Assembly: GCA_021841985.1 (NCBI GenBank)
Contig: JAKCCP010000087.1
Location: 1-6,339 of the forward strand
DNA length: 6,339 nt
Source of the DNA: Pseudomonadota bacterium
Lineage (GTDB): Bacteria; Pseudomonadota; Alphaproteobacteria; Acetobacterales; Acetobacteraceae
Reading direction: 5' to 3'
Shown here: positions 1 to 5,642 of the stretch, piece by piece
How positions within the stretch are numbered: position 1 is the stretch's first letter
Layout: the number at the start of each line of letters is the position of its first letter
Translations under genes and position numbers: made by a program
The notes under the pieces: model-generated
Database searches by the model: none
What the model was told of the DNA's origin: nothing
The model's input: the letters and a program-made list of their open reading frames with translations, nothing else

Positions 1-70
1 GCGCGCAAGCCGCGCCGATCCCCGAGGCGCCGCCGGTGACGATCGCGACCTTGCCCGCGACTTGTCCCAT
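1..70 (-). CDS. Short-chain dehydrogenase/reductase (SDR), N-terminal 23 codons only
   Basis: Only the start of this gene is inside the window; the rest lies beyond the left edge. The reverse strand reads from an ATG at 70-68 as MGQVAGKVAIVTGGASGIG followed by AACA. This is the first beta strand and glycine-rich turn (TGGASGIG, about residues 12-19) of a classical SDR Rossmann fold, which binds NAD(P)H. A GAGGAAG Shine-Dalgarno sequence at 82-76 lies 5 nt upstream and supports this start. SDR enzymes oxidise or reduce alcohols and ketones on many substrates, and the substrate cannot be told from this fragment. It is the last gene of the leftward series and is separated from the DUF1348 gene by 94 bp, so it may or may not share its transcript. 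The family call is firm; any specific function would be a guess. Confidence 0.85.
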   Translation of the reverse strand, partial: MGQVAGKVAIVTGGASGIGAACA

Positions 71-164
71 GTCCGCTTCCTCGCCTTATTTCTTGTCTCA
101 GGCGCGCAGCATCAAAGATATCGGCGGCCGGCGCAAGCGCCCCGGCGCCACGAATGACCGATGA
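71..164. other. Intergenic gap between DUF1348 gene and SDR gene
   Basis: This 94-bp spacer lies between two genes of the same direction. It holds the SDR ribosome binding site at 82-76 and a short GC inverted repeat near 130-141 (GGCGC, AA, GCGCC). No T-run follows that repeat on the minus strand, so it is not a convincing intrinsic terminator. I see no recognisable promoter. Confidence 0.4.
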
Positions 165-638
165 TCAGAGACCGAGATCGCCAAGACCGGAATGATCGGC
201 CGGGCGCGGGCCGGTTCGCGGCCAGTGAAAGAGCCGGTCACTGGCCTTGATCGGAAGATCGTTGATCGAGGCATGGCGATGCCGCATGAGACCGGCCTCG
301 TCGAACGCCCAGTTCTCGTTGCCGTAGGCGCGGAACCACTGGCCGCTATCGTCATGCCACTCATAGGCGAAGCGAACCGCGATCCGGTTCTCGGTGAAGG
401 CCCAGAGTTCCTTGATGAGACGGTAATCGAGTTCACGCGCCCATTTCCGGGTCAGAAAATCGACGATGGCGGCGCGGCCGACCACGAATTCGGAGCGATT
501 GCGCCATCGGCTGTCCTGCGTGTAGGCAAGCGCGACGCGCGCCGGATCACAACCATTCCAGGCGTCTTCCGCGGCACGCACTTTCTGGATCGCGGTTGCG
601 CGGGTGAAGGGCGGCAGCGGCGGGCGGGCCTCGGACAT
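165..638 (-). CDS. DUF1348 family protein (NTF2/SnoaL-like fold)
   Basis: This is a complete 157-residue protein whose length and sequence match the strongly conserved DUF1348 family (Pfam PF07080), a member of the NTF2-like alpha+beta barrel superfamily. Signature stretches are [20 protein letters not shown] (residues 5-24), [54 protein letters not shown] and HASINDLPI, ending in the common GL. The fold usually forms a small cone-shaped cavity used in enzymes or ligand binding, but members of this family have no established reaction that I can name. There is no signal peptide, so the protein is probably cytosolic. The reading frame continues upstream to 773, but the ATG at 638 fits the family N-terminus ([11 protein letters not shown]) and has a GAGGGA ribosome binding site at 648-643. 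It lies 37 bp after the stop of the lipoprotein gene, which allows read-through from the cob operon, but nothing links it to B12. Confidence 0.9.
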   Translation of the reverse strand: MSEARPPLPPFTRATAIQKVRAAEDAWNGCDPARVALAYTQDSRWRNRSEFVVGRAAIVDFLTRKWARELDYRLIKELWAFTENRIAVRFAYEWHDDSGQWFRAYGNENWAFDEAGLMRHRHASINDLPIKASDRLFHWPRTGPRPADHSGLGDLGL

Positions 639-653
639 GGGTTCCCTCGTTGT

Positions 654-692
654 TTTTACTGCGTGAGCCCGGGTTTTACTGCGTGAGCCCGG
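654..692. repeat. Perfect 19-bp tandem direct repeat (period 20)
   Basis: Positions 654-672 and 674-692 are identical (TTTTACTGCGTGAGCCCGG on the plus strand), separated by a single G. The right copy encodes the last residues and TAA stop of the lipoprotein gene on the minus strand; its last residues are GLTQ. The left copy lies after that stop, in the leader of the DUF1348 gene, and ends 5 nt upstream of that gene's ribosome binding site. The simplest reading is a recent 20-bp slippage duplication of the gene end. No inverted symmetry or longer flanking repeat suggests a mobile element. Confidence 0.9.
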
Positions 693-1200
693 CGAGGCGC
701 TCGGCGCAGGCGAGGAAGCTGGCGCCTTCCTCCCCCGCCGGCGGCAGCGCGAGCGCGGGCAGGTCGCGCACATGGCCGCTCGCGCTCAACGTGCCGCCGG
801 CGAGCAGCGTTCGCGTCTCGGCCAGCGTCGTCTCGTTCAGCGGCAATTCGGTATCGACGACGCGCGGCGCCTCGAGCGCCGCCGGGATCGTCCAGCCGCC
901 GCCGCCGCCGGCAAAATGCAGCGCCGCGGCCAGCCCCGGCGGACGCGGCGCCAGCGGATGCGCGGTGTTGGAGAAGGCAAAGCTCATGCCGCCGCCACGC
1001 TCGGCGATGAGGGTCAGGGCGGCGGGATTGTCGTCATCCTCGGGGAACGCGGCGCGTGCGGTGCAGCGCTCCGTCGTCGTCGCGAAGTTCCAGACCGCGG
1101 CGAGGGTGTGCGCCGGGTTGGCGGCCGGCGGCGCGGGCGTGGCACAAGCCGCGAGCAGAAGGAGCAAACCGGCGGGCGGGAGGGCGCGAACAACGGGCAT
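676..1200 (-). CDS. Predicted small lipoprotein, function unknown
   Basis: This 174-residue protein begins with a short lipoprotein signal: a charged R at position 5, a hydrophobic run (GLLLLLAA, 11-18) and the lipobox L16-A17-A18-C19. It is probably cleaved before Cys19 and lipid-anchored in the periplasm. The mature part starts Ala/Pro-rich. It contains a [16 protein letters not shown] stretch with Cys46, a GGGGGW run around the middle encoded by five GCC repeats (895-909), and a near-terminal Cys165, which could pair with Cys46 in a disulfide. I do not recognise a family. The ATG at 1200 is preceded by a modest AGGGA about 6 nt upstream. The gene begins 27 bp after the cobS stop on the same strand, so it is probably the last gene of the cobB-cobT-cobS transcript. 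A role in B12 metabolism is only suggested by position. The continuous frame, lipobox and operon-like spacing make it a likely real gene. Confidence 0.75.
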   Translation of the reverse strand: MPVVRALPPAGLLLLLAACATPAPPAANPAHTLAAVWNFATTTERCTARAAFPEDDDNPAALTLIAERGGGMSFAFSNTAHPLAPRPPGLAAALHFAGGGGGWTIPAALEAPRVVDTELPLNETTLAETRTLLAGGTLSASGHVRDLPALALPPAGEEGASFLACAERLAGLTQ

Positions 1201-1227
1201 GGAAAATCCCTGGAGAAATATCCTCGA

Positions 1228-1974
1228 TCAACGGCCGGCGGCGAGCAGGCTGAGCACGGTGCAGGTCGCGAGCGCCGCGACCGCACCATAAATATCTCCG
1301 GTGTAGCCGCCAAGCCGCCGCGACGCGATCCCGGCGACGACGAGGAGGGCGAGTGCTGCGGCGAGGGCGACGCCGAGCGCGCGGCCCGGCCCGAGCAGCG
1401 CGAGCGCCAAAACAGCGGCGAGCGCGACCCCGACGGAACTCGCCCCCGGCGGCAGCCGGCCGAGCCCGGCGCCGAGCCCGTCCCGCCGCGCCGGGGCGAG
1501 CAGAAACGAAACCCCGATCATCGCCGCCCGCGAGGCCGCCCCGGCGACCACCAGCGCGACCACAACCGCGCCCGCCCGCCCGATCGCCGCGATCGCCGTG
1601 GCGCGAAGGCCGAGCGCGAGGATCAGCGCCAGCGCGCCATAGGCGCCGATCCTCGAATCGCGGAGAATCTCCAGCCGGCGCTCGCGGCTCGCCTCCGCCC
1701 CCAGCGCATCGGCGCTATCGGCGAGCCCGTCCTCATGCAGCCCGCCCGAGACCCCGATCTCCACCGCGAGCGCCCAGAACGCGGCGACCCAGGGCGGCAG
1801 ATGGAGGGCGACGGCGAGCGCGTAGGCGAGGCCGCCGACCCCCCCGAGCAAGGCCCCGACCAGCGGAAACGCCCAGGCGATGCGCGGCGTCACATCCCCG
1901 CCCCCGGCCGGAATCCGCGACAGCATGGCGAGCGCCGTCCGGAAATCGCCAACCAGTTCAGGTCTTGTTGGCAA
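1228..1974 (-). CDS. cobS: Adenosylcobinamide-GDP ribazoletransferase (cobalamin synthase)
   Basis: CobS is an integral inner-membrane enzyme. It joins alpha-ribazole (or its 5'-phosphate) to adenosyl-GDP-cobinamide, releasing GMP, in the last stage of cobalamin assembly. Recognisable elements are an N-terminal DFRTALAMLSRIP (residues 10-22; the family usually has TRLP), the acidic metal-binding motif GGLHEDGLADSADALG (77-92, with D82, D86 and D89), RRLEILRDSRIGAYG (from residue 99), and several hydrophobic Ala/Leu/Val-rich segments through to the C-terminus. The start is uncertain. TTG at 1974 gives 248 residues, the usual family length, and has GAGG at 1984-1981 with 6 nt spacing. The first in-frame ATG, at 1926, would give 232 residues and cut off part of the conserved N-terminus. 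An ATG at 2007 would lie deeper inside cobT. With the TTG start, cobS overlaps the end of cobT by 17 bp, which suggests translational coupling. Confidence 0.93.
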   Translation of the reverse strand: MPTRPELVGDFRTALAMLSRIPAGGGDVTPRIAWAFPLVGALLGGVGGLAYALAVALHLPPWVAAFWALAVEIGVSGGLHEDGLADSADALGAEASRERRLEILRDSRIGAYGALALILALGLRATAIAAIGRAGAVVVALVVAGAASRAAMIGVSFLLAPARRDGLGAGLGRLPPGASSVGVALAAVLALALLGPGRALGVALAAALALLVVAGIASRRLGGYTGDIYGAVAALATCTVLSLLAAGR

Positions 1975-2989
1975 CGCCGGCCTCGGCGAAGGTCGCCATG
2001 CCGGCATGGCAGGCGCAAGCGGCGCGGAGCAGCGGCACCGCCAGCGCCGCGCCCGAGCCCTCGCCGAGCCGCATGCCGAAATCGAGCAACGGCCGCTTGT
2101 CCAGCGCCTCGACCAGCAGCCGATGCCCGGCCTCGGCGGAAGCGTGGGCGATGAGCGCGTGATCGAGGGCGCGCGGGTTGAGGCGGGCGAGCGGGGCCGC
2201 GGCGGCGGTGCAGACGAAGCCATCGAGCAGCACCGGAACGCCCAGCCGCCGCGCCGCCAGCGCCGCCCCGAGAATGGCCGCGAGTTCCCGCCCGCCGACC
2301 AGCCGCGCCGCCGCCAGCGGATCGGCGAGATCGCCGGCGTGGCGGGCGAGCGCGGCATCGATCACCGCGCTCTTGCGGGCAACCCCCGCCGCGTCCACCC
2401 CGGCGCCGCGCCCGGCCCAGCGCGCGCCGCCGCCGCCGAACAGTGCCGCGGCAATCGCGGCGGCGGCGGTGGTATTGCCGATGCCCATCTCGCCGAGACA
2501 GATCAGATCCGCCTCCGGCGCGACCGCCGCCATCCCGGCGGCGACGGCGGCGAGGAAATCCGCCTCGTCAATCGCCGGCGCATGCATGAAATTCGCCGTC
2601 GGCGTCTCGAGCGCGAGCGGAAAGACGCGGAGTTCGGCGCCGGCAATTTCGGCCAATTGATTGATGGCGGCGCCATGGGCGGCAAAATTCGCCACCATCT
2701 GCGCCGTCACCGCCGCCGGATAGGCGGCGACCCCTTCGGCGACGACGCCGTGATTGCCGGCGAAAATCAGGATCTCGACGCGCTCCATGCGCGGGATGGC
2801 GCGGCCTTGCCAGCGCGCGAGCCAGCAGGCGATCTCCTCCAGCCGCCCGAGACTGCCCGCCGGCTTGGTCAAAATCTCCTGGCGCGCGCGCGCCTCGGCC
2901 TCGGTGGCGTCGTTGCCGGGACGGAGATCGCCGATGCTGGCGCGAAGGGCTGCGATGCTGTCGGGTGGGGTGCTGTCGGGTGTGGTCAT
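1958..2989 (-). CDS. cobT: Nicotinate-nucleotide--dimethylbenzimidazole phosphoribosyltransferase
   Basis: CobT transfers the phosphoribosyl group of nicotinate mononucleotide to 5,6-dimethylbenzimidazole. The product is alpha-ribazole 5'-phosphate, the nucleotide of the lower-ligand loop of cobalamin (the same enzyme is called CobU in Pseudomonas denitrificans naming). The 343-residue length is typical. Motifs in order are TKPAGSLGRLE (41-51), FAGNHGVVAEGV (76-87), the loop GEMGIGNTTA (166-175), GRGAGVD, and RLGEGSGAA (307-315). Glu310 in the last is equivalent to the catalytic glutamate (E317) of the Salmonella enzyme. The ATG at 2989 overlaps the cobB stop as ATGA and has a strong GAGGAGG ribosome binding site. 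The N-terminus carries a short TPDS/TPPDS duplication from a 15-bp-period DNA repeat, likely harmless in a disordered tail. The next gene, cobS, uses the product. The protein is cytosolic. Confidence 0.97.
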   Translation of the reverse strand: MTTPDSTPPDSIAALRASIGDLRPGNDATEAEARARQEILTKPAGSLGRLEEIACWLARWQGRAIPRMERVEILIFAGNHGVVAEGVAAYPAAVTAQMVANFAAHGAAINQLAEIAGAELRVFPLALETPTANFMHAPAIDEADFLAAVAAGMAAVAPEADLICLGEMGIGNTTAAAAIAAALFGGGGARWAGRGAGVDAAGVARKSAVIDAALARHAGDLADPLAAARLVGGRELAAILGAALAARRLGVPVLLDGFVCTAAAAPLARLNPRALDHALIAHASAEAGHRLLVEALDKRPLLDFGMRLGEGSGAALAVPLLRAACACHAGMATFAEAGVANKT

Positions 2990-4314
2990 GGGGCCTCCTC
3001 TTGGGCGATGACGTGAAAAAATCCGCCGCTGACCCGCCCCCGCCGGCCACCGGCCGGGCCGAGTTTCTGCCCACGCGCGTCAAACAGCGCGGCGAGCGGC
3101 GGATCGCCGCCGGGGTCGATGACGCTGGCGTAGTGGAATTCATGCCCGCGCAGCCACTGCCCGGCCGCGCCGAGCGGGCCGGGGGCGGCGAGTGCGGCGC
3201 GGCGATAGCCGAGCGTCAGGCGCCGGCGGGCAAAGCTCGTTCCGTGTCCGAGCAGGCCGAGCATGGGATGGCGCCCCCCGTCCCGGTCCTCGAGATACGT
3301 CCCGAGCACCATATAGCCGCCGCACTCGCCATGCACCGGATGATCGGCGGCGAGGCGCACTATCCCGGCGCGGAACCGCGCCGCGGCGGCGAGGGTGCCG
3401 GCATGGAGTTCGGGATAGCCGCCGGGGAGCCAGCAGGCATCGGCGCTGGCCGGCGGCGCCTCGTCGGCGAGCGGGGAAAAGGGCAGGATCTCCGCCCCTT
3501 GCGCGCGCCAGGCGGCGAGAAGATGGGGATAGACGAAGCTGAACGCGGCATCCCGGGCCAACGCGATGCGCTGGCCGGGCGGCGGCAAGGCCGCGCGCGC
3601 CGGCCTGGATGCGCCGGGAAGCGGGCGGGCGGCGGCGAGAATGGCGTCGAGATCGAGATCGGCCTCGGCGGCCTCGGCGAGGGCGGCGAGATGGCGTTCG
3701 AGATCGGGATGTTCGCCGGCTTGCACCAGACCGAGATGGCGGGCGGGGAGCGAAAATCCGCCATCGCGCGGAAAAGCGCCGAATGCCGCGATCCCGCAAG
3801 CGGCCAGCGCGGGCAGGATCAGGTCGCGGTGGCGCGCACTCGCGACCCGGTTCAAAATCACCCCGGCGAGCGTGACCCCGGCGGCAAAATGGGCAAAGCC
3901 GGCGGCAACCGCGGCGGCGGATTGCGCTTGGCCGGTGACGTCCTGCACCAGGATCACCGGGAGGCCGAACCGCGCCGCGAGTTCGGCGCCCGCGCCCAGG
4001 CCGGCGCCGCCCGGATTGCCGCCGGCGCCATCGAACAGCCCCATCGCGGTCTCGATCACCAGGAGATCGGCGCCATTGCCGGCCTCGGCAAGCAGACCAT
4101 CGAGCAGCCCCGGCCCCATCGCCCAGCTATCGAGATTGAGCGCGGGATGGCCGGTCGCGGCGGCGTGAAATCCGGGATCGATGTAATCCGGCCCCGCTTT
4201 CGCCGCCCGCACGCGAACGCCGCGCCGCGCCAGCGCCGCGAGAATCGCGAGCGTCAGCGTGGTCTTGCCGGCGCCCGAGGACGGCGCGGCGATGATCAGC
4301 CCGCGCGCAGTCAT
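2986..4314 (-). CDS. cobB: Cobyrinate / hydrogenobyrinate a,c-diamide synthase
   Basis: This 442-residue enzyme amidates the a and c carboxylates of the corrin ring, using glutamine and ATP. It is CobB when acting on hydrogenobyrinate and CbiA when acting on cobyrinate; sequence alone does not separate the two, and I use cobB because neighbouring genes are of Cob type. The N-terminal synthetase domain has the P-loop APSSGAGKTT (10-19), AKAGPDYIDPGFH (38-50) and a Walker B-like ETAMGLFDG (88-96, where EGxMGLFDG is usual). The C-terminal class I-like glutaminase domain has CWLPGGYPELHAG (294-306), the nucleophile Cys331 in HGECGGYMVLG, GHEFHY (390-395) and His434 in GGFFHVIA. The ATG at 4314 (MTARGLIIAAPSSG) fits the family start. 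The frame extends to a TTG at 4365, but that would add residues encoded by an intergenic hairpin. No good Shine-Dalgarno precedes 4314. It is the first gene of the cobB-cobT-cobS operon. Confidence 0.96.
   Translation of the reverse strand: MTARGLIIAAPSSGAGKTTLTLAILAALARRGVRVRAAKAGPDYIDPGFHAAATGHPALNLDSWAMGPGLLDGLLAEAGNGADLLVIETAMGLFDGAGGNPGGAGLGAGAELAARFGLPVILVQDVTGQAQSAAAVAAGFAHFAAGVTLAGVILNRVASARHRDLILPALAACGIAAFGAFPRDGGFSLPARHLGLVQAGEHPDLERHLAALAEAAEADLDLDAILAAARPLPGASRPARAALPPPGQRIALARDAAFSFVYPHLLAAWRAQGAEILPFSPLADEAPPASADACWLPGGYPELHAGTLAAAARFRAGIVRLAADHPVHGECGGYMVLGTYLEDRDGGRHPMLGLLGHGTSFARRRLTLGYRRAALAAPGPLGAAGQWLRGHEFHYASVIDPGGDPPLAALFDARGQKLGPAGGRRGRVSGGFFHVIAQEEAP
2994..3000 (-). 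promoter_or_regulatory. Ribosome binding site of cobT inside the end of cobB
   Basis: The minus strand reads GAGGAGG here, 4 nt before the cobT ATG at 2989, within the codons for the last residues of CobB (EEAP). With the ATGA stop/start overlap, this is a typical arrangement for translational coupling and fixes the cobT start. Confidence 0.75.
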
Positions 4315-4338
4315 GGGCGCAAAAACACGAGAAAGAAT

Positions 4339-4362
4339 CTTCTTTTTCTGAAGAAAAAGAAG
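4339..4362. repeat. Perfect 11-bp inverted repeat, A/T-rich (hairpin 1)
   Basis: The arm CTTCTTTTTCT (4339-4349) is the exact reverse complement of 4352-4362, with only 2 bases between, so a real RNA hairpin would open its innermost pairs. On the plus strand it is followed by an A-run and then long T-runs (4372-4384). On the minus strand it is followed by ATTCTTTCTC before cobB. It could act as a weak bidirectional terminator or attenuator, or be one copy of a dispersed repeat. It lies about 25 bp upstream of the cobB start codon. Confidence 0.7.
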
Positions 4363-4434
4363 CAAAAAGACTTTTTTCTTTTTTCTCGGAGCTGAAACGC
4401 CTTGGCCCTTCCGTCAACGGATAAACGTTTTTTG

Positions 4435-4456
4435 GTTCTTTTTTTCAAAAAAGAAC
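4435..4456. repeat. Perfect 10-bp inverted repeat, A/T-rich (hairpin 2)
   Basis: The arm GTTCTTTTTT (4435-4444) is the exact reverse complement of 4447-4456, with a 2-base centre (TC). A T-run precedes it (4428-4433), and a T-rich stretch (ATTCTTTCTTTTG) follows on the plus strand. It closely resembles the inverted repeat at 4339-4362 in size and composition, so the two may be related copies. On the plus strand the layout, a stem followed by T-rich sequence, resembles an intrinsic terminator, but the stem is weak and lies upstream of cbiD rather than after a gene. Confidence 0.7.
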
Positions 4457-4491
4457 AATTCTTTCTTTTGGAAAATCCCTTGTCTGGCAAC

Positions 4492-4516
4492 CGGGCAAAG
4501 CCCGCGATATAGCGGG
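4492..4516 (+). promoter_or_regulatory. Two overlapping, mutually exclusive GC hairpins before cbiD; possible -10 region
   Basis: CGGGC (4492-4496) can pair with GCCCG (4500-4504) across AAA, or the overlapping CCCGC (4501-4505) can pair with GCGGG (4512-4516) across GATATA. The two stems cannot form together. The second holds GCGGGA, the only Shine-Dalgarno-like sequence for cbiD, close to its GTG at 4521. Alternatively TATAGC (4508-4513) may be a -10 element, which would put transcription start almost at the GTG and make the mRNA nearly leaderless. The stems are short and could be chance in GC-rich DNA. Confidence 0.3.
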
Positions 4517-4520
4517 AAGC

Positions 4521-5642
4521 GTGAACGATGCCCGCCCGCTCCGCCGGGGCTGGACCACCGGCGCTTGCGCCACCGCCGCGGCGAAGGCGGCTTACGCGGC
4601 GCTGCTCGCCGGCCGCTTCCCCGATCCCGTCACCATCGCCCTGCCCGGCGGTGGAGCGGCTGCCTTTGCCTTGGCCGAGACCGCGCTCGGCGCCGATTTC
4701 GCCGCCGCCGGCGTGGTCAAGGACGCCGGCGACGATCCCGATGTCACCCATGGCGCGTTGATCCGTGCCCGCGTCTCGCCCGCGCCCGCCGGCGCCGGCG
4801 TCGTGTTTCGCGCCGGAAGCGGGGTCGGGATGGTGACCCGCCCAGGCCTGCCGATCCCGCCCGGCGAGCCGGCGATCAACCCGGTGCCGCGCCAGATGAT
4901 CCGCGCCGCGATCGGCGAGATCGCGGCGCTCCACGGCACGGCCGGCGATGTCGTGGTCGAGATCTCCATCGAAAACGGCGAGAAGCTCGCCGAAAAGACG
5001 CTGAACCCGCGGCTCGGCATCCAGGGCGGGCTCTCGGTGCTCGGCACCACCGGGATCGTCATCCCCTATTCCTGCGCCGCCTGGATCGCCAGCATCCAGC
5101 GCGGCATCGATGTCGCCCGCGCCGCCGGGATCACCCATATCGCCGGCGCCACCGGGCGGACCTCGGAAGCGGCGGTGCGGCGTCTTCACGCTCTCCCCGA
5201 GACGGCGCTGATCGACATGGGCGATTTCGTCGGCGGGATGCTGAAATATCTCCGCCGCCATCCGGTGCCACGGCTCTCGATCGCCGGCGGGATCGCGAAG
5301 CTCACGAAACTCGGCCAGGGAAGGCTCGATCTCCACGCCAAGCGCGGCCTGGTCGATTTCGCCGCCCTCGCGACCCTCGCCGCACGCGCCGGCGCACCCG
5401 CCGATCTCGCGGCAAGCCTCGCCGGCGCCGAAACCGCGCTGGCCGCGGACGCGATCGCCCGCCAGGCCGGCTTCGCGCTCGCTGACGCCATCGCCGGCGC
5501 CGCCTGGGAAGTCGCCGCCGAGACACTGGCGGGAAGCGGTATCGCGCTCGAAATCCTGGTGTTCGACCGCGACGGCGGCTTGCGCGGCCGGGCGCCTTTT
5601 ACCCCGGTTCATGGCACCCCGCCCCGGAAACGGCGCACGTAA
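4521..5642 (+). CDS. cbiD: Cobalt-precorrin-5B (C1)-methyltransferase CbiD
   Basis: CbiD is the S-adenosylmethionine-dependent enzyme that methylates C1 of the contracted corrin macrocycle, replacing the step done by CobF in the classical aerobic pathway. The 373-residue length is normal. Family hallmarks are [17 protein letters not shown] (8-24), [13 protein letters not shown] (66-78), [13 protein letters not shown] (115-127), [19 protein letters not shown] (162-180), ATGRTSE (210-216), MGDFVG (233-238) and [17 protein letters not shown] (260-276). It starts at GTG 4521. No later in-frame start would preserve the N-terminal motif, and the ATG seven bases on is out of frame. The ribosome binding site is weak (GGGAAG, very close to the GTG). 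The gene is transcribed away from cobB, and its last 34 bp overlap the convergent cobM. CbiD is usually cytosolic, and no signal peptide is seen. Confidence 0.96.
   Translation: MNDARPLRRGWTTGACATAAAKAAYAALLAGRFPDPVTIALPGGGAAAFALAETALGADFAAAGVVKDAGDDPDVTHGALIRARVSPAPAGAGVVFRAGSGVGMVTRPGLPIPPGEPAINPVPRQMIRAAIGEIAALHGTAGDVVVEISIENGEKLAEKTLNPRLGIQGGLSVLGTTGIVIPYSCAAWIASIQRGIDVARAAGITHIAGATGRTSEAAVRRLHALPETALIDMGDFVGGMLKYLRRHPVPRLSIAGGIAKLTKLGQGRLDLHAKRGLVDFAALATLAARAGAPADLAASLAGAETALAADAIARQAGFALADAIAGAAWEVAAETLAGSGIALEILVFDRDGGLRGRAPFTPVHGTPPRKRRT

Larger units (their letters stand above)
4315..4520. other. AT-rich divergent intergenic spacer between cobB and cbiD
   Basis: This 206-bp spacer separates the leftward cob operon from rightward cbiD and should hold promoters for both. 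Its composition contrasts sharply with the rest of the window: about 4321-4480 is dominated by A and T runs, with a small GC island near 4385-4420. It contains two perfect A/T-stemmed inverted repeats (listed separately) and a GC-rich hairpin pair next to cbiD. I find no cobalamin riboswitch signature (no B12 box in either strand), no open reading frame with coding character, and no clear -35/-10 pair. The style of the A/T hairpins recalls intergenic repeats I associate with Acetobacteraceae genomes; this is recollection and inference only. Confidence 0.7.

Noticed and set aside
130..149. GC inverted repeat after the DUF1348 gene as an intrinsic terminator
   Set aside because: The stem is short, with a tiny loop, and no T-run follows on the transcribed strand.
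639..773. N-terminal extension of the DUF1348 protein to 773
   Set aside because: The extension overlaps the lipoprotein gene in another frame, is Arg/Ser/Pro-rich, and lacks family similarity. ATG 638 has a good ribosome binding site.
772..2154. Long plus-strand open frame (460 codons) across the lipoprotein, cobS and cobT genes
   Set aside because: Its translation is Arg/Gly/Pro-rich low-complexity sequence with no recognisable domain, and it runs antisense to genes with clear family motifs. It is a product of high GC.
4315..4365. Longer CobB starting at TTG 4365
   Set aside because: The extra 17 residues are encoded by an intergenic hairpin and have no counterpart in the family; MTARGLIIAAP is the expected N-terminus.
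2965..4395. Long plus-strand open frame (476 codons) opposite cobB
   Set aside because: It is entirely antisense to cobB, which has full catalytic motifs. The plus-strand translation is Gly/Arg/Glu-rich and ends in the Lys-rich intergenic repeat.
4389..4417. TTGACG on the minus strand (4417-4412) as a cobB -35 element
   Set aside because: No -10-like hexamer lies at a suitable distance (17 bp downstream reads CAGCTC), so a promoter cannot be supported.
4470..4480. Shared sequence GGAAAATCCCT with 1201-1211
   Set aside because: A match of 11-12 bp is expected about once by chance in a window of this size, and the two sites have different orientation relative to their genes.
4311..5612. Long minus-strand open frame (433 codons) opposite cbiD
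   Set aside because: It is a shadow of cbiD: no family motif, an Asp/Gly/Arg-rich composition, and a tail made of the intergenic A/T hairpins.
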